Below, in pieces: positions 10,398 through 19,968 of a stretch of 64,000 bases of DNA. The notes beneath the pieces are model-generated. The model had not been told where the DNA came from and ran no database searches. It was given only the letters and a program-made list of their open reading frames with translations. Position numbers and translations under genes: made by a program. The DNA is from Gemmata massiliana (GTDB taxonomy: Bacteria > Planctomycetota > Planctomycetia > Gemmatales > Gemmataceae): the NCBI RefSeq assembly GCF_901538265.1, contig NZ_LR593886.1:2046001-2110000 (forward strand). Reading direction: 5' to 3'. The first letter of the stretch is position 1. Each line of letters opens with the position of its first letter.

Positions 10398-10739
10398 GAC
10401 GGGGCTCTCAAGAACACCGGCACGCTGGGGCGCGACTTCAGTGTGGGCATCGACCGACCAATGTTGACACTTCCCACAGTCTTGCGCCTGTTAATCGGAA
10501 CGACTGTTAGTTTGTCTGGCGCGACAACTGAACCTGCCGGTTAACGGCGGTGAGAGCGCGAGAGGTTCGAGGAGTGTCCATCTCGGACATCGAACGAGAT
10601 GGACGCTCGCCTTCGCTCAACGGCGCACATCTGCGATCACTTCGCAGGAAGTTCTACAATTTCCAGCGTTTTAACGAAGTGCGGGATCGAAAAATCTCGG
10701 GCGTGGAGAGTGTCGGAAGTTCGAGGAGTGTTGGGCGCG
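10398..10739. repeat. Intergenic with a hairpin that recurs at 56.4 kb
   Basis: No gene seen. Positions 10563-10588 match 56394-56419 on the other strand over 26 bp without mismatch (core 'gttcgaggagtgtccatctc'). Here the segment is part of a perfect 10-bp hairpin (10576-10585 with 10595-10604, 9-nt loop). The core 'gttcgaggagtgt' appears again at about 10720 and, complemented, at about 56250, so it is a dispersed repeat rather than chance. Confidence 0.6.
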
Positions 10740-11850
10740 GGGAGCTGATACCAGATCACATGGAATCGTTACTGTTCGATCGATCTCACCCATCGGAACC
10801 CGATCCGTGGTTGGACCACGCTCGGGTTCCGGGTGCGGTATTCGAGCCGCGCCCGGAGGCAGTCGATGCGTCCGATCGAGCGGTTCGCGACGGCCTCGCG
10901 GACGATCGGCCAGAACGGTTCCACGGGTTGGAGCTCCGGGGTACACGGGGGGAGGAAGTGGAGGACAACGTTCGGGGGTACGTTCAACCGCCGGGCCACG
11001 TGCCACCCGGCGTTGTCTACCACGACCACCAGCACCTTCTGCCCGTCCGGGTCGGCGTGGGGCGCGAATGCCCGGAGGGCCTCGCCCATCCGGTCGGTGT
11101 TCACCCGCCGGACCAGGACGGTGAACGTGTCCCCGGTTCGGGGGCGGGTGAACGCGTACACGTACCGCCAGTCGAACCGGGTCCGCCCGCCGCACCGCGG
11201 GCGCCCACACGCGGAGCGCCCACACGCGTCGGGTGACCGGTTTGAGCCCGAGCCGGGCCTCGTCCTCGGCCCACACCTCGACCCCCTTGCCGGGGTTCGC
11301 GGCCCGCAACCGGGCGAGCCGCGCCCTCAAGTTTTTTTCCACCGGCGTCGGGTCCGGGCGTCGGCCGCTCGGGCGTGGAACCGGGCTGGTGAACCCGAGG
11401 TCCACCAGCCCGCGCCACCCGGTCTGTGGGCGGACGACCACGCCCCACCGACCCCGGACGTACACGGCCACCTTCGGGCCGGTCCACAGCCCCCGTCCGG
11501 GGGGACGGTTCTTCAGGGCCGCGAACGGGGTCGTCCGCTGGTCCGGGGGCAACCGGGCCCGCCCCCGTTGGGCGCCCGACGGTCGGTCAACCCGCCCGGC
11601 CCGGGCTCGTTCCATCGGTGGAGGACCGCCCGCGCGGTGATGACCGACACCCCGACCAGTGCCACCGCCGGGGCCGGGGGCCGGGGTTCGTCGGTCCGGA
11701 GCAACAGCCAGACCAGATGCCACCGGGTCTTCTCGACCGGGTGCCGGCACGCCCGGTACTTGGCCCCGGCTTGGCGGGGCGCGCGGTGACGCAGCACGGG
11801 CAGGCGGAGCATCGGACGCCCTCACCGGGGCGGGCGGTACCACTCATGCT
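10740..11850 (-). mobile_element. IS630-like element, transposase frame broken
   Basis: Reading the minus strand from ATG 11812, three frames together give one IS630-family transposase. The N-terminal part has helix-turn-helix sequence ('VALVGVSVITARAVLHRWNE'), the middle has the first catalytic Asp ('VEVWAEDEARLGLKP'), and the end (10769-11161) has the second Asp and the Glu ('VVVVDNAGWHVA', 'ELQPVEPFWPIVREAV'). At least two frame breaks, near 11560 and 11165. Its upstream end abuts the broken ABC ATPase at about 11846. Clear terminal inverted repeats were not found, so the outer limits are approximate. Confidence 0.75.
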
Positions 11851-12017
11851 TAGGAGTAAACGAAGGAGCGTGCTCTTCCCACTCCCACTACGGCCGACGG
11901 CCGACGGCCGCGATAAACTCGCCCGGCACAACGCGCAGGTCGAAACCACTCAGCACGACGTTCGTCCCGAACGCTCGGCGCGCCCCCACGACTTCCACGG
12001 CGACACCGGTGCTCACG
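11846..12017 (-). pseudogene. ABC transporter ATPase, N-terminal fragment with Walker A
   Basis: The minus strand encodes 'VEVVGARRAFGTNVVLSGFD' and 'VVPGEFIAAVGR', then, one frame over, 'GRSGSGKSTLLRLL' (Walker A). The break is explained by a 7-bp tandem duplication (gtcggcc twice, near 11895). Homology stops at about 11848, exactly where the IS630-like element begins. The missing signature, Walker B and H-loop regions correspond to the fragment at 1921-2345 on the opposite strand. About 40-45 residues between the two pieces are not found. Confidence 0.75.
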
Positions 12018-12260
12018 CCGCACCTCCTGTCAGATCGTCCGGGAGCGCAGCAGCAGCAGTCGTTTGGGTGTGCGCCGGGTGCCACGGGAGCAGCCCCCGA
12101 GCCGCGAGGCCTGCGAGCCTCCCCAACAGCGCGTACAGCAGAATGCTGAGCACTACGACTCGGTGAGCAGGAGCTCGCGCGCGTTCATCACCATGTACCC
12201 GATCCCGCTGTTCGCCGCGATCGTTTCCGCCACGGTCAGAGTGAGCCACATCACGCGGCC
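12018..12260 (-). pseudogene. ABC transporter permease, C-terminal fragment (SsuC/TauC type)
   Basis: The minus strand carries 'VMWLTLTVAETIAANSGIGY' and 'MVMNARELLLTES' in one frame, then 'VVLSILLYALLGRLAGLAAR' in another, ending at a stop about 12013. This is the last periplasmic loop and final helix of binding-protein-dependent permeases for nitrate, sulfonate or taurine. It directly precedes the ATPase N-terminal fragment, as expected of a permease-ATPase operon. The upstream part of the permease is gone, replaced by a second IS630-like copy at about 12285. Confidence 0.7.
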
Positions 12261-12284
12261 ACCCGCACACTCGGATCCGGCATC

Positions 12285-14870
12285 CCACCCCGGCTCGTCG
12301 GACACGGCGGTTATGGGCCGCGATCCACCGCCGCACACGCCCGCTCGCGTGCCACGCCGCGTTGTCCCACACCAGGGCGAATACCCGCTTCCCCTCGGCC
12401 GCGAGCGCCTCGCACACCCACCCCAGGAACGCCTCGGTGGTGGCACTCACCGGGCGCCCGTCGCAGAACCGCAACATCATCTGGCCCGTGTCCGCACGCA
12501 ACAACCCGTAGCACGACAGCGCGTTCGGGTCCGTGTCGCCCTTCGGAACGGTCGGCTCGACCAGACGCCGCGGGTGGTTCTCGGGAGCCCAGGCGTGCAT
12601 CGCCGGCAACGCCAGTCGGCTCCACCAGCACTCGTCCTGATACCCCAGTACCCAATCTGGGTGCGCCGCCGCCAACCGGATCAACCGGTCTCGCGTTTTT
12701 TCTAGGCCGGCAAACGTAACTGGATGAGCTTGTTTTCGAGGGCTTTCAGATAGCCCTCGGGATCGCGTCGGAACCGCCTCCGCTCGGTCCGTCGCTCACG
12801 CCGCGTCTCCAGTTCGGCCCGTAACCGCTTCCACGCCACACGATCCGCGCCCGCCAGTTCGGCGGCCGTGACCTCCCGGTGCCGCGTCGCCAGCCCGGCC
12901 ACCAACTTGGCCGCGCCCCGCAGTACCAGTGACGGCGATGCCCCTTTACGCCCGGTGGCCCGGCGCTCGTGGTACCGGTGGCTCCCGAACGCCCGCTCCA
13001 GGTCGTTGTTGGTCCGCGGCAGCCCCGCCGTGTCGTAGCACCCGAACAGCCCGCCCCAGTAGCTCCGACTCACCTTCACGAAGTGGTCCACCGCGCCGCT
13101 CAACTCGCCGACTACGCCCCGGTGCCGCGTCATGGCTCCGAGCAACCCGCTCAACCGACGCCGAACCGCCGCACCGGTCAACTCGATCCGCCCCAGGATG
13201 TGGGCCGCCTGGTGGACCCACCCGAACGCCAGGTACACCGGCGCGAACGCGCCGCCGGCGGTCCGAAAGGCGTCGCACAAGATCCCCTCCAGGCGCGTCA
13301 ACTCGGGCGCCGCGCCCCCTTCGCCTTCACCCGGCTCAGGCTCACGACCACCGCGCTTAACCGGGCGTGGAGTTTCAACCCCGACGCCTCCAGGGGCGGG
13401 CGCCCGTCGTCGGTGATGGCGCTGCGCACCGCCGAGCAGTACCCGCGAATGACATCGGCCTCGGGATCGGTTCGCCCCTCGACCTTGCGCTCGATCTGGC
13501 GCACCCCGCGCACCTTCTTCTTCAGTGCCACCTTGGCGTGCCGATCGGCCTCGTAAATGGCCCCGGCGGCCTCGCGCAGGAAGTGGAACTGGCACAACTG
13601 GTAGGGCACGCCGGGGAGCGCCTTGGCCACCGCCTTGCGGATCGAGTGCTGCCCGTCGGAGATGACGCCGGTGACCGGCACCCCGCACGCGGTCTTCACC
13701 GCCGACAGCAGTTCGGCGAGATCCTGGTTGCGGGCGGACAACAGACTTTTGGCCAGCAGGATCTCGCCGCTGAGCACGTCCCGGATGACCCACAGGATCT
13801 CGTGCCCGACGTCCGGCTGTAATCCGTCGATGGCCAGGATCACCTTCCCCTGGGCGGCCAGCACTGCCTTGAGTCGTCCGTCGTCGGTGAGGGACGTGGC
13901 AAGCAACTCGTCGTACCGGTCCAGGAGGTTGGTGACGGTGCGCTCGGACGCCGTCACCTTGCGCCCAACGAGGTGCGCGCGGATCTCGGGGACGGACCGG
14001 TGCTCGGCGTACCGCAGGCGCCCGATGAGAGCGACCACGTCGAGCCCGAACTCATGCCGCGGCAGCGCGAACGAGCCCTCGGCCTCGGGCCGGTACGGCT
14101 TCTTGTGGGCCACGCAGGCGGTGTTGTGGCACCGTCGGATGGTCAGATTGAGGCGGGTCACACCGGTCAGGGTGTGAAGGGTGCGGCGGTTGGCGTAGTC
14201 GGCGGTCATCGGCCGGGCGCACCGCGGGCACGTCGTCCGCTCGGGCGTCAGGTCGTGAGTGATCGTCGGCTCGGCCGTCTTCGCCGTCTTCATGGGCCAT
14301 CCCCGTTCGGTGACCCAAAGCCTACAAAATTGGCCACTTATGAACCAGTTACGTTTGCCGGCCTAGGTTTTTTTCGCGCGTACGCGGGATCAGGGCTGGT
14401 GATCCACTGTTTGGCCCGCTTCCATCCGTGCCCCAACCGCTTGACGGCCTGGCGCACGGCCTCATGGGACAGGCGCCGGGGCGTCAGGCGCTGCTCGAAC
14501 GCGACATCGGCCAACAGGTCCAACGTCCAGGTGCTTCGGACCTTACCGAAGCGTCGCGGGGACTGGTGCAGGATGCCCTTGAGTGGGTCCGCCTTGGCCT
14601 CATCGAGTACCGGCTGGACGTCCTTGGGGCCGCGTGCCTTCTCCTTCAGACAGTGTCCCCTCCTCCTCGAAGGCGTGGAGGGTGTTGTGGACAGTTCCAA
14701 TGGCGCAGCCCACCTGCCCGGCGATCCGAGACGGTCGCTGCCCCTCGGCACTCGCCAACAGGATTTGGGCGCGTCGGAGCGTGAGCGCCTCGCGGCTTCG
14801 AAGACCCGTTTGAAGCCGCGAGGCGCTCAGCGTCGGACAACGCCCGAACGAACAGAGGTGGTTTCATGAC
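12285..14870 (-). mobile_element. Second IS630-like element, split by another insertion and 3' truncated
   Basis: The transposase starts at ATG 14867 ('MKPPLFVRALSDAERLAA'), continues through a helix-turn-helix ('GQVGCAIGTVHNTL') with frame breaks, and reaches 'KQWITSPDPAYARKK' at about 14370. There it is interrupted by a complete insertion element. It resumes at 12701 with 'KTRDRLIRLAAAHPDWVLGY' and the two catalytic Asp motifs 'VLGYQDECWW' and 'ALVWDNAAWHASG', then is cut at about 12285 before the Glu motif, where permease sequence begins. It is a different subgroup from the copy at 10.7-11.8 kb. Not functional. Confidence 0.8.
12702..14366 (-). mobile_element. Complete 1,665-bp insertion element with 22-bp terminal inverted repeats
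   Basis: Perfect 22-bp inverted repeats (outer bases 'ctaggccggcaaacgt') lie at 12702-12723 and 14345-14366, flanked by a 7-bp direct repeat 'gtttttt' at 12695-12701 and 14367-14373. The transposase starts at ATG 14293 and its stop codon lies within the left inverted repeat. It has a Cys-rich N-terminus ('TTCPRCARPM'), DDE-type motifs 'VILAIDGLQPDVG', 'VTGVISDGQHSIRKAV' and 'TNNDLERAFGSHRYHERR', and one frame break near 13310. The fold looks like the MULE/ISL3-like group, but I cannot assign the family firmly. It inserted into the IS630-like copy. Confidence 0.85.
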
Positions 14871-15404
14871 CCATTATTCGGGATCGACCACCGATTACCA
14901 AGCAACCGAATGAGACTCCACTAGAAAACCGAGGGGCCTTTGTAGGCCGCGCATCGGCCCGGTTCGGGCTCCACCTCCACCGCCGTTGCCTTCGCCTTCG
15001 CCTCTTTGCCGTCCAACTTCTCGACGATGCCCCGCGACGCCAGCGGCTCCACCGATCCGTGAGCCGCCTTATCGCGTCGGGTCGCGGGCACTCTCACGTG
15101 CCGGTCCGATCCCGGCCACCAGCATCAGCACCCCTGCAAATCGTGTCAATCCATCAGTATACATGCGGATTGATAGTATACATGTGACCCAATATCTCAG
15201 CATCAGAGGCGAACCGGCGGGCGGATTTGTGACGAGGTGGTCACCGGCCGAAATTGCTGTCATGCCGCAACGCTTGGTAATGGTGAGGCGGCGCGGGGAG
15301 GTGGAACCCGCCCCATCTGTACGCCGTGTCGGACCGGTAGCGACGCGCGGATTAGCCCCCCAATCGATCACGATTCTCTGACACCTTTTCTGCACGAGAC
15401 ACTC
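14871..15404. other. Gene remnants and upstream region of the hydrolase gene
   Basis: On the minus strand, 14921-15062 is open and ends in a stop with a coding-like sequence ('ASRGIVEKLDGKEAKAKATA'), possibly the tail of a lost gene. Also on the minus strand, from about 15167, a short frame reads 'GLTRFAGVLMLVAGIG', like the start of a small DUF2892-type membrane protein, but it stops after about 30 residues. Neither is likely functional. The remaining sequence holds the tandem boxes at 15156-15184. Confidence 0.35.
15156..15184. promoter_or_regulatory. Tandem 'agtatacatg' boxes, candidate operator
   Basis: The 10-mer 'agtatacatg', which contains the palindrome GTATAC, occurs at 15156-15165 and 15175-15184, 19 bp apart, about two helical turns. 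It lies about 220 bp upstream of the alpha/beta hydrolase gene and at the start of the divergent DUF2892-like remnant, as a repressor site between divergent genes would. The regulator is not in the window. Confidence 0.35.
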
Positions 15405-16361
15405 ATGACCCGCTCGGCGACTCTGGCCTTATTCGCGATTACCGCACTGGCCCTCGGCACGCCCGGGATGGCCGCCGACCCTCGCCCGGTGAGGGTACAA
15501 CACAAGACGGTGAAGGTCGGCGACGTCGATGTCTTCTACCGCGAGGCCGGGCCGAAGGACGCCCCAGCGATCCTACTGCTGCACGGCTTCCCGACCAGTT
15601 CGCAGATGTTCCGCAACTTGATTCCCGCACTCGGCGACAAGTACCGCGTCGTCGCGCCCGACTATCCCGGCTACGGGCACAGCTCGATGCCGCTGCGCGA
15701 CAAGTTCGCGTACACGTTCGACAACTTGGCCCAGGTGATCGACGCGTTCACCGAAAAGGTCGAACTCAAGAAGTACGCCCTCTACGTGCAGGACTACGGC
15801 GCCCCGGTCGGGTACCGGTTGGCCAGCGCGCACCCGGACCGCATCACGGCGATTGTCGTGCAGAACGGCAACGCCTACGACGAGGGGCTCGACAACGACT
15901 TCTGGAAGCCGGTTAAAGCCTACTGGAAGGAACCGACCCGCAAGGAGAAGCGCGACGCGCTCCGCGGCCTGCTCACCTACGACGCGACGAAGTGGCAGTA
16001 CACGCACGGGGTCAAGAGCCCCGAACTCGTTAGCCCCGACGGGGCCGCCCACGACCAGTTCCTGCTCGACCGCAAGGGGAACGACGAGATCCAACTCGAC
16101 CTGTTCCTGAGCTACGGCAGCAACCCGCCGCTGTACCCGAAGTGGCAAGAGTACTTCCGCACGCACCAGCCGCCGGTGCTGATCGCCTGGGGCAAGAACG
16201 ACCAGATCTTCCCGGCGGAGGGTGCCGAGCCTTACAAGCGCGACCTGAAGACGCTCGAGTTCCACCTCCTCGACGCCGGCCACTTCGCCCTCGAATCGAA
16301 CGGCGACGAGATCGCCTCACTGATGCGGGACTTCCTCGGCAAACACGCCGCGAAGAAGTGA
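15405..16361 (+). CDS. Secreted alpha/beta hydrolase, Asp-nucleophile type (haloalkane dehalogenase/epoxide hydrolase-like)
   Basis: A 318-residue protein from ATG 15405 with a cleavable signal peptide ('[18 protein letters not shown]'), so it acts outside the cytoplasm. Visible motifs: oxyanion '[13 protein letters not shown]', nucleophile elbow '[15 protein letters not shown]' with Asp in the nucleophile position, acid region '[15 protein letters not shown]' and catalytic His in '[10 protein letters not shown]'. An Asp nucleophile followed by a cap region ('[20 protein letters not shown]') points to the haloalkane dehalogenase/epoxide hydrolase branch rather than to esterases; the substrate is not known. 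The next gene, an old-yellow-enzyme oxidoreductase, begins 41 bp downstream on the same strand. Confidence 0.85.
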   Translation: MTRSATLALFAITALALGTPGMAADPRPVRVQHKTVKVGDVDVFYREAGPKDAPAILLLHGFPTSSQMFRNLIPALGDKYRVVAPDYPGYGHSSMPLRDKFAYTFDNLAQVIDAFTEKVELKKYALYVQDYGAPVGYRLASAHPDRITAIVVQNGNAYDEGLDNDFWKPVKAYWKEPTRKEKRDALRGLLTYDATKWQYTHGVKSPELVSPDGAAHDQFLLDRKGNDEIQLDLFLSYGSNPPLYPKWQEYFRTHQPPVLIAWGKNDQIFPAEGAEPYKRDLKTLEFHLLDAGHFALESNGDEIASLMRDFLGKHAAKK

Positions 16362-16402
16362 CGGCCGGTGCCCTCCGGAACCCCTTGTACCAGGAGTCAG
16401 AC

Positions 16403-17482
16403 GTGGCCGACCTGCTCAGCCCGCTTACGATTCGCGGCGTGACGCTCCGCAACCGGATCGTCATGGCCCCCATGTGCCAGTACGTCGCCGAGGGAGGGTT
16501 CGCGGGCGACTGGCATTTAGTTCACATCGGCAGCCGGGCGGCCGGGGGCGCGGCGCTGGTCGTCGTCGAGGCCACGGCCGTCACCCGGCACGGGCGGATC
16601 ACCGGTGGGGATCTGGGCATCTGGAGCGACGAGCACATCGAGCCCCTGGCCCGGATCGCCCGGTTCGTCCACTCGCAGGGGGCGGTGCCCGGCATCCAGT
16701 TGGCCCACGCCGGGCGGAAGGCGAGTTGCGCCGTGCCGTGGAAGGGCGGGGCCGGGCTGATGACCCCGGAGGCGGGCGGGTGGCCGGTGGTCGGCCCGAG
16801 CGCGCTCGCTTTTGACGAGGACAGCCCGGTTCCAACGGCGCTTGACGAGCACGGGATCGACGGGATCGTCGGCGCGTTCGAGGCGGCCACGCACCGGGCG
16901 CTGGCGGCCGGGTTCCGGGTCATTGAGGTTCACGCGGCCCACGGGTACCTGCTCCACCAGTTCCTGTCCCCGCTGAGCAACCGGCGAACCGACAGTTACG
17001 GCGGGAGCCTCGAGAACCGGATGCGGCTACCCCTGCGCGTCGCCGGCGCGGTACGGAAGCTCGTCCCGGATCAACTGCCGGTGTTCGTCCGCGTCTCGGC
17101 GACCGACTGGGTCGAGGGCGGGTGGGACATCGAGCAATCGGTGGTGCTCGCGGGCCGGCTGAAGGAACTGGGCGTCGACCTGATCGACGTTTCCTCCGGG
17201 GGCCTCGTCCCGCGGGCACGTATTCCGGTCGGCACGGGGTACCAGGTTCCGCTCGCGCGTCGGATCCGTCACGGGGCGGGCGTACCGACCGGGGCGGTCG
17301 GGTTGATCACCGAGGCGGGCCACGCGAACGAGATCGTGACCGCGGGTGACGCCGATCTGGTGCTCCTGGCGCGGGAGCTCCTCCGGGAGCCGTACTGGGC
17401 GCTCAAGGCCGAGCAAGAGCTCGGCGCGGAGCCATCGTGGCCGATCTCGTACGGCTACGCGGTCAAGCGAAAGGCGCAATAG
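16403..17482 (+). CDS. NADH:flavin oxidoreductase, old yellow enzyme family (YqjM-like)
   Basis: A 359-residue TIM-barrel flavoenzyme. The GTG at 16403 follows a GGAG site; longer upstream extensions read through the previous gene. Motifs: 'TLRNRIVMAPMCQY' (FMN-binding strand with the Cys common in the YqjM class), 'QLAHAGRKAS', 'EVHAAHGYLLHQFLSPLSN' with substrate-binding His residues, 'RTDSYGGSLENRMRLPL', and the phosphate-binding end 'GDADLVLLARELLREPYWAL'. These enzymes reduce alpha,beta-unsaturated aldehydes, ketones and nitro compounds with NAD(P)H. It is cytoplasmic. With the hydrolase upstream and VOC protein downstream it suggests a detoxification or catabolic gene set. Confidence 0.9.
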   Translation: MADLLSPLTIRGVTLRNRIVMAPMCQYVAEGGFAGDWHLVHIGSRAAGGAALVVVEATAVTRHGRITGGDLGIWSDEHIEPLARIARFVHSQGAVPGIQLAHAGRKASCAVPWKGGAGLMTPEAGGWPVVGPSALAFDEDSPVPTALDEHGIDGIVGAFEAATHRALAAGFRVIEVHAAHGYLLHQFLSPLSNRRTDSYGGSLENRMRLPLRVAGAVRKLVPDQLPVFVRVSATDWVEGGWDIEQSVVLAGRLKELGVDLIDVSSGGLVPRARIPVGTGYQVPLARRIRHGAGVPTGAVGLITEAGHANEIVTAGDADLVLLARELLREPYWALKAEQELGAEPSWPISYGYAVKRKAQ

Positions 17483-17573
17483 CAACTAACGGGACCAATC
17501 TCTTCGGTCGGTGTCAGGGCGCGCCGCTTTATCTAGATGAGCCGCATTTTTACCGTCCGCACGGGAGACGCAC

Positions 17574-18419
17574 GTGAGCGATCATCAGGACACCGAGAAA
17601 ACGGATCTGGATCGCCGCACGATCCTCAAGACCGCGGGAGCTGCGGTGGTGGCCGGGTGGTCCGGTCTCGCGTTGCCGTCGGCGGTAGCGCAGGAGAAGA
17701 CCCCGATCAACGCGGCAAGGAACCGTGGGCCGCTCGGGGCGCGGTTGCAGGGGGTGCAACACTTCGGGCTGACCGTCCAGAACATGGACCGCGCCTTCGC
17801 GTTCTACACGGACGTGCTCGGTGGCACCGAGATCATGCGCGACGGCGACTTCCACGGCGAACGCATCCACAACACCCTGCTCACCGATCAGGACATCGAA
17901 GCGCGGGCGCGCCGGGTCAACCCGCGGACCATCGGTGTCCCGGATCTGAAAGACGGGGCGCAGCGATTGGACGTGCGGTTCGTCCAATTCGATAACGTGG
18001 TGATCGAGTTGCTCCAGTACCGCGACGCCGAGCAACCCGCCGGCACGGGTGCGAGCTTCGCCGAGCCGCTCCACCACATGAGCCCGGCGTTCCCGCGGAT
18101 GATGCACATCTGCTTCCACGTCCGCGACGACGTCGATTTCAACACGTTCATTGCCGACCTGGAAGCGGAATCGGCGAAACGCGGGATGACGCAGGTGAGG
18201 GCCAACCGCATCGTCACGGTGAAGACCGAACAGGAGCGGCAGAAGGCGCCGATCGAGGCCAATAGCAACGGCATCACGGAGGGCAAATCCAACGGCTGGC
18301 GGCTCATTTACTGCAAGGGGCCGGAAGGCGAGCAGCTCGAGTTCGTTCAGGCGCTGGGGCCGGTGAAGCGGGTCTTCGACACCGCACTCGAGGCCCGCCG
18401 GAAAGCCGCGGGCCGATGA
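17574..18419 (+). CDS. Tat-exported VOC-superfamily protein (glyoxalase/dioxygenase-like)
   Basis: A 281-residue protein starting at GTG 17574 after 'gggag'. Residues 14-40 form a twin-arginine signal ('DRRTILKTAGAAVVAGWSG'), so it is exported folded, usually with a metal or cofactor. The body is a vicinal-oxygen-chelate domain: 'GVQHFGLTVQNMDRAFAFYT' opens the first beta-alpha-beta-beta-beta unit with a possible metal-binding His, and 'MMHICFHVRDDVDFNTF' and 'EGEQLEFVQ' supply a second His and a Glu. VOC enzymes include glyoxalase I, extradiol dioxygenases and fosfomycin resistance proteins; which one this is cannot be read off. Same strand as its neighbours. Confidence 0.85.
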   Translation: MSDHQDTEKTDLDRRTILKTAGAAVVAGWSGLALPSAVAQEKTPINAARNRGPLGARLQGVQHFGLTVQNMDRAFAFYTDVLGGTEIMRDGDFHGERIHNTLLTDQDIEARARRVNPRTIGVPDLKDGAQRLDVRFVQFDNVVIELLQYRDAEQPAGTGASFAEPLHHMSPAFPRMMHICFHVRDDVDFNTFIADLEAESAKRGMTQVRANRIVTVKTEQERQKAPIEANSNGITEGKSNGWRLIYCKGPEGEQLEFVQALGPVKRVFDTALEARRKAAGR

Positions 18420-18474
18420 TACGCAATGCCAGCGCCGAGGGGGGAGTGCCCGGAACCATCATGGAGAACGTGTC

Positions 18475-19191
18475 ATGAGCACGACGAACGCGGAGACCTC
18501 TGCCGACACGGGCGGTTCGACGGCCCCACGCCCGACGAACGAGCGAACCGCCGGCACCAACAGGGGAAACGGTCTGAAGGTCTCAACGTACATCAACGCC
18601 CATAAGATTCTGGTCTTCCCTGTCCTACTGGGGCTGATGTGGTACTACGACAACGGGTCGGCCGATGCCTACATCTATCTGGCCATGCACGGCACGTACT
18701 CGATTCTGTGGCTCCTGAAGCACGCGATGTTCGCTGATCGGAGATTCGAGCAGAAGCTGCCCGTGTGGGTCGGGGGGCCGTTCCTCTTCGTGCCTCTCGC
18801 CGGCTATTACGTCGCTCCGTACCTGCTCATCAGCCGTCACGTCACCGTTCCGCCCCCGGTGGTCGCGCTCGCGCTGTTCGTTTACATCCTGGGGGTCTTT
18901 TACCATTACGTCAGCGACGCTCAGAAGTACTACACCTTGCAGATCCGCAAGGGGCTGATCAGGGACGGCCTGTTCGGGCGCACACGGAACCCGAACTACC
19001 TCGGGGAGATCCTGATCTACTCCGGCTACGCCATCATGTCACTCCACTGGGTGCCGTTCCTCATCCTCGCCGGTTGGGTCTTCGGTTTCTTCGTGAGGAA
19101 CATGCGGGCCAAAGACCGGTCGATGTCCCGGTACCCGGATTTCGCCGAGTACAAGCGGCGTACCGGCCTGCTGTTCCCCAAACTGTGGTGA
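18475..19191 (+). CDS. Isoprenylcysteine methyltransferase-like/DUF1295 membrane protein
   Basis: A 238-residue protein with a Thr/Asn-rich soluble N-terminus and about five to six membrane helices from residue 42 on. The C-terminal region 'GLFGRTRNPNYLGEILIYSG' is the conserved motif of the phospholipid/isoprenylcysteine methyltransferase and steroid-reductase-like group, where RxPNYxGE binds the methyl donor or NADPH. It ends with the family-like 'YPDFAEYKRRTGLLFP'. The likely role is methylation or reduction of a lipid-like substrate in the membrane. It follows the VOC gene by 55 bp and ends this co-directional four-gene cluster. Confidence 0.8.
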   Translation: MSTTNAETSADTGGSTAPRPTNERTAGTNRGNGLKVSTYINAHKILVFPVLLGLMWYYDNGSADAYIYLAMHGTYSILWLLKHAMFADRRFEQKLPVWVGGPFLFVPLAGYYVAPYLLISRHVTVPPPVVALALFVYILGVFYHYVSDAQKYYTLQIRKGLIRDGLFGRTRNPNYLGEILIYSGYAIMSLHWVPFLILAGWVFGFFVRNMRAKDRSMSRYPDFAEYKRRTGLLFPKLW

Positions 19192-19311
19192 ATCGCTTTG
19201 TCGGCCGCACTCATGCGATCTCTCCTCGCTTCCGGCGCGAATCGGCGTGGAGAGGGGCACCCGCCGCGATAAACTGAAACCCGTCGCCTGTCGGCTTCAG
19301 GGGGGAGTGCC

Positions 19312-19911
19312 TTGGTCGAGGCCAACACCACGGCCGCGGTCCAGTACTATCTGGACGAGTTGGCTCACGACGCGCCGGCCGAACCGGTCGTCCGGGCGTT
19401 GCTCGGCCGGGCGGTCCGGCGGCTCCAGCAGTTGTGCGCCACGCTCCTGCACCGCAACTACCCGCGCCTGACCCGACCGCCCCTCAACTTACAGTCCAAC
19501 GAACTTCTCGGTGCCGTCGTGGAGCGTCTCCTCAAGGCCCTCCGGGAAGCGCGACCGGCGACGGTGCGGGAGTTCTTCGCTCTCGCCGCCCAGCACATGC
19601 GGTGGGAACTCAACGATCTGGCCCGCGACCTCGACGAACAGCCCGCCGTGGGCACGATCGACGGGCTCCTGCCCGCGCCACCGGGCAGCGACTCCGGCCT
19701 GAGTTCGGAGTGCCGACGAATCATCGCGGCGATCGACACCCTGCCCGCGGACGAGCGCGAGGTATTCGACCTGGTGCGGCTGCAGGGGATGACGCAGGTC
19801 GAGGCCGCGGCCGTGCTCGGCGTCGCGACCCGGACGATCAAGCGGAGGCTCGATCGCGGCTTGTTGCTGCTGACGGAGCGCCTGAATGATCTGCGCCCGG
19901 GTGCATCTTGA
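19312..19911 (+). CDS. ECF-type RNA polymerase sigma factor
   Basis: A 199-residue sigma factor of the planctomycete ECF type. The start is a TTG at 19312 behind 'ggggggag'. Region 2 spans about residues 20-105 ('VRALLGRAVRRLQQLCATLL', 'EFFALAAQHMRWELNDLAR'), and region 4 spans about 135-195 with the helix-turn-helix 'MTQVEAAAVLGVATRTIKRR'. The kinase gene starts 57 bp downstream on the same strand. Sigma-kinase pairs occur three times in this window, and the kinase probably controls the sigma factor's activity or shares its signal. No anti-sigma gene is seen. Confidence 0.9.
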   Translation: MVEANTTAAVQYYLDELAHDAPAEPVVRALLGRAVRRLQQLCATLLHRNYPRLTRPPLNLQSNELLGAVVERLLKALREARPATVREFFALAAQHMRWELNDLARDLDEQPAVGTIDGLLPAPPGSDSGLSSECRRIIAAIDTLPADEREVFDLVRLQGMTQVEAAAVLGVATRTIKRRLDRGLLLLTERLNDLRPGAS

Positions 19912-19968
19912 GGCCCGGACCCGGCCGGGCACATCCGACGGGCCGGGGCTCCGGTGGAGGGAGAGACC

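Noticed and set aside
10740..11850. Terminal inverted repeats for the first IS630-like copy
   Set aside because: The two ends share short similar bits (TACCA) but in direct rather than inverted orientation; not convincing.
14986..15395. Open frames on both strands upstream of the hydrolase
   Set aside because: No start context or coding pattern over most of their length; only short remnants are plausible.
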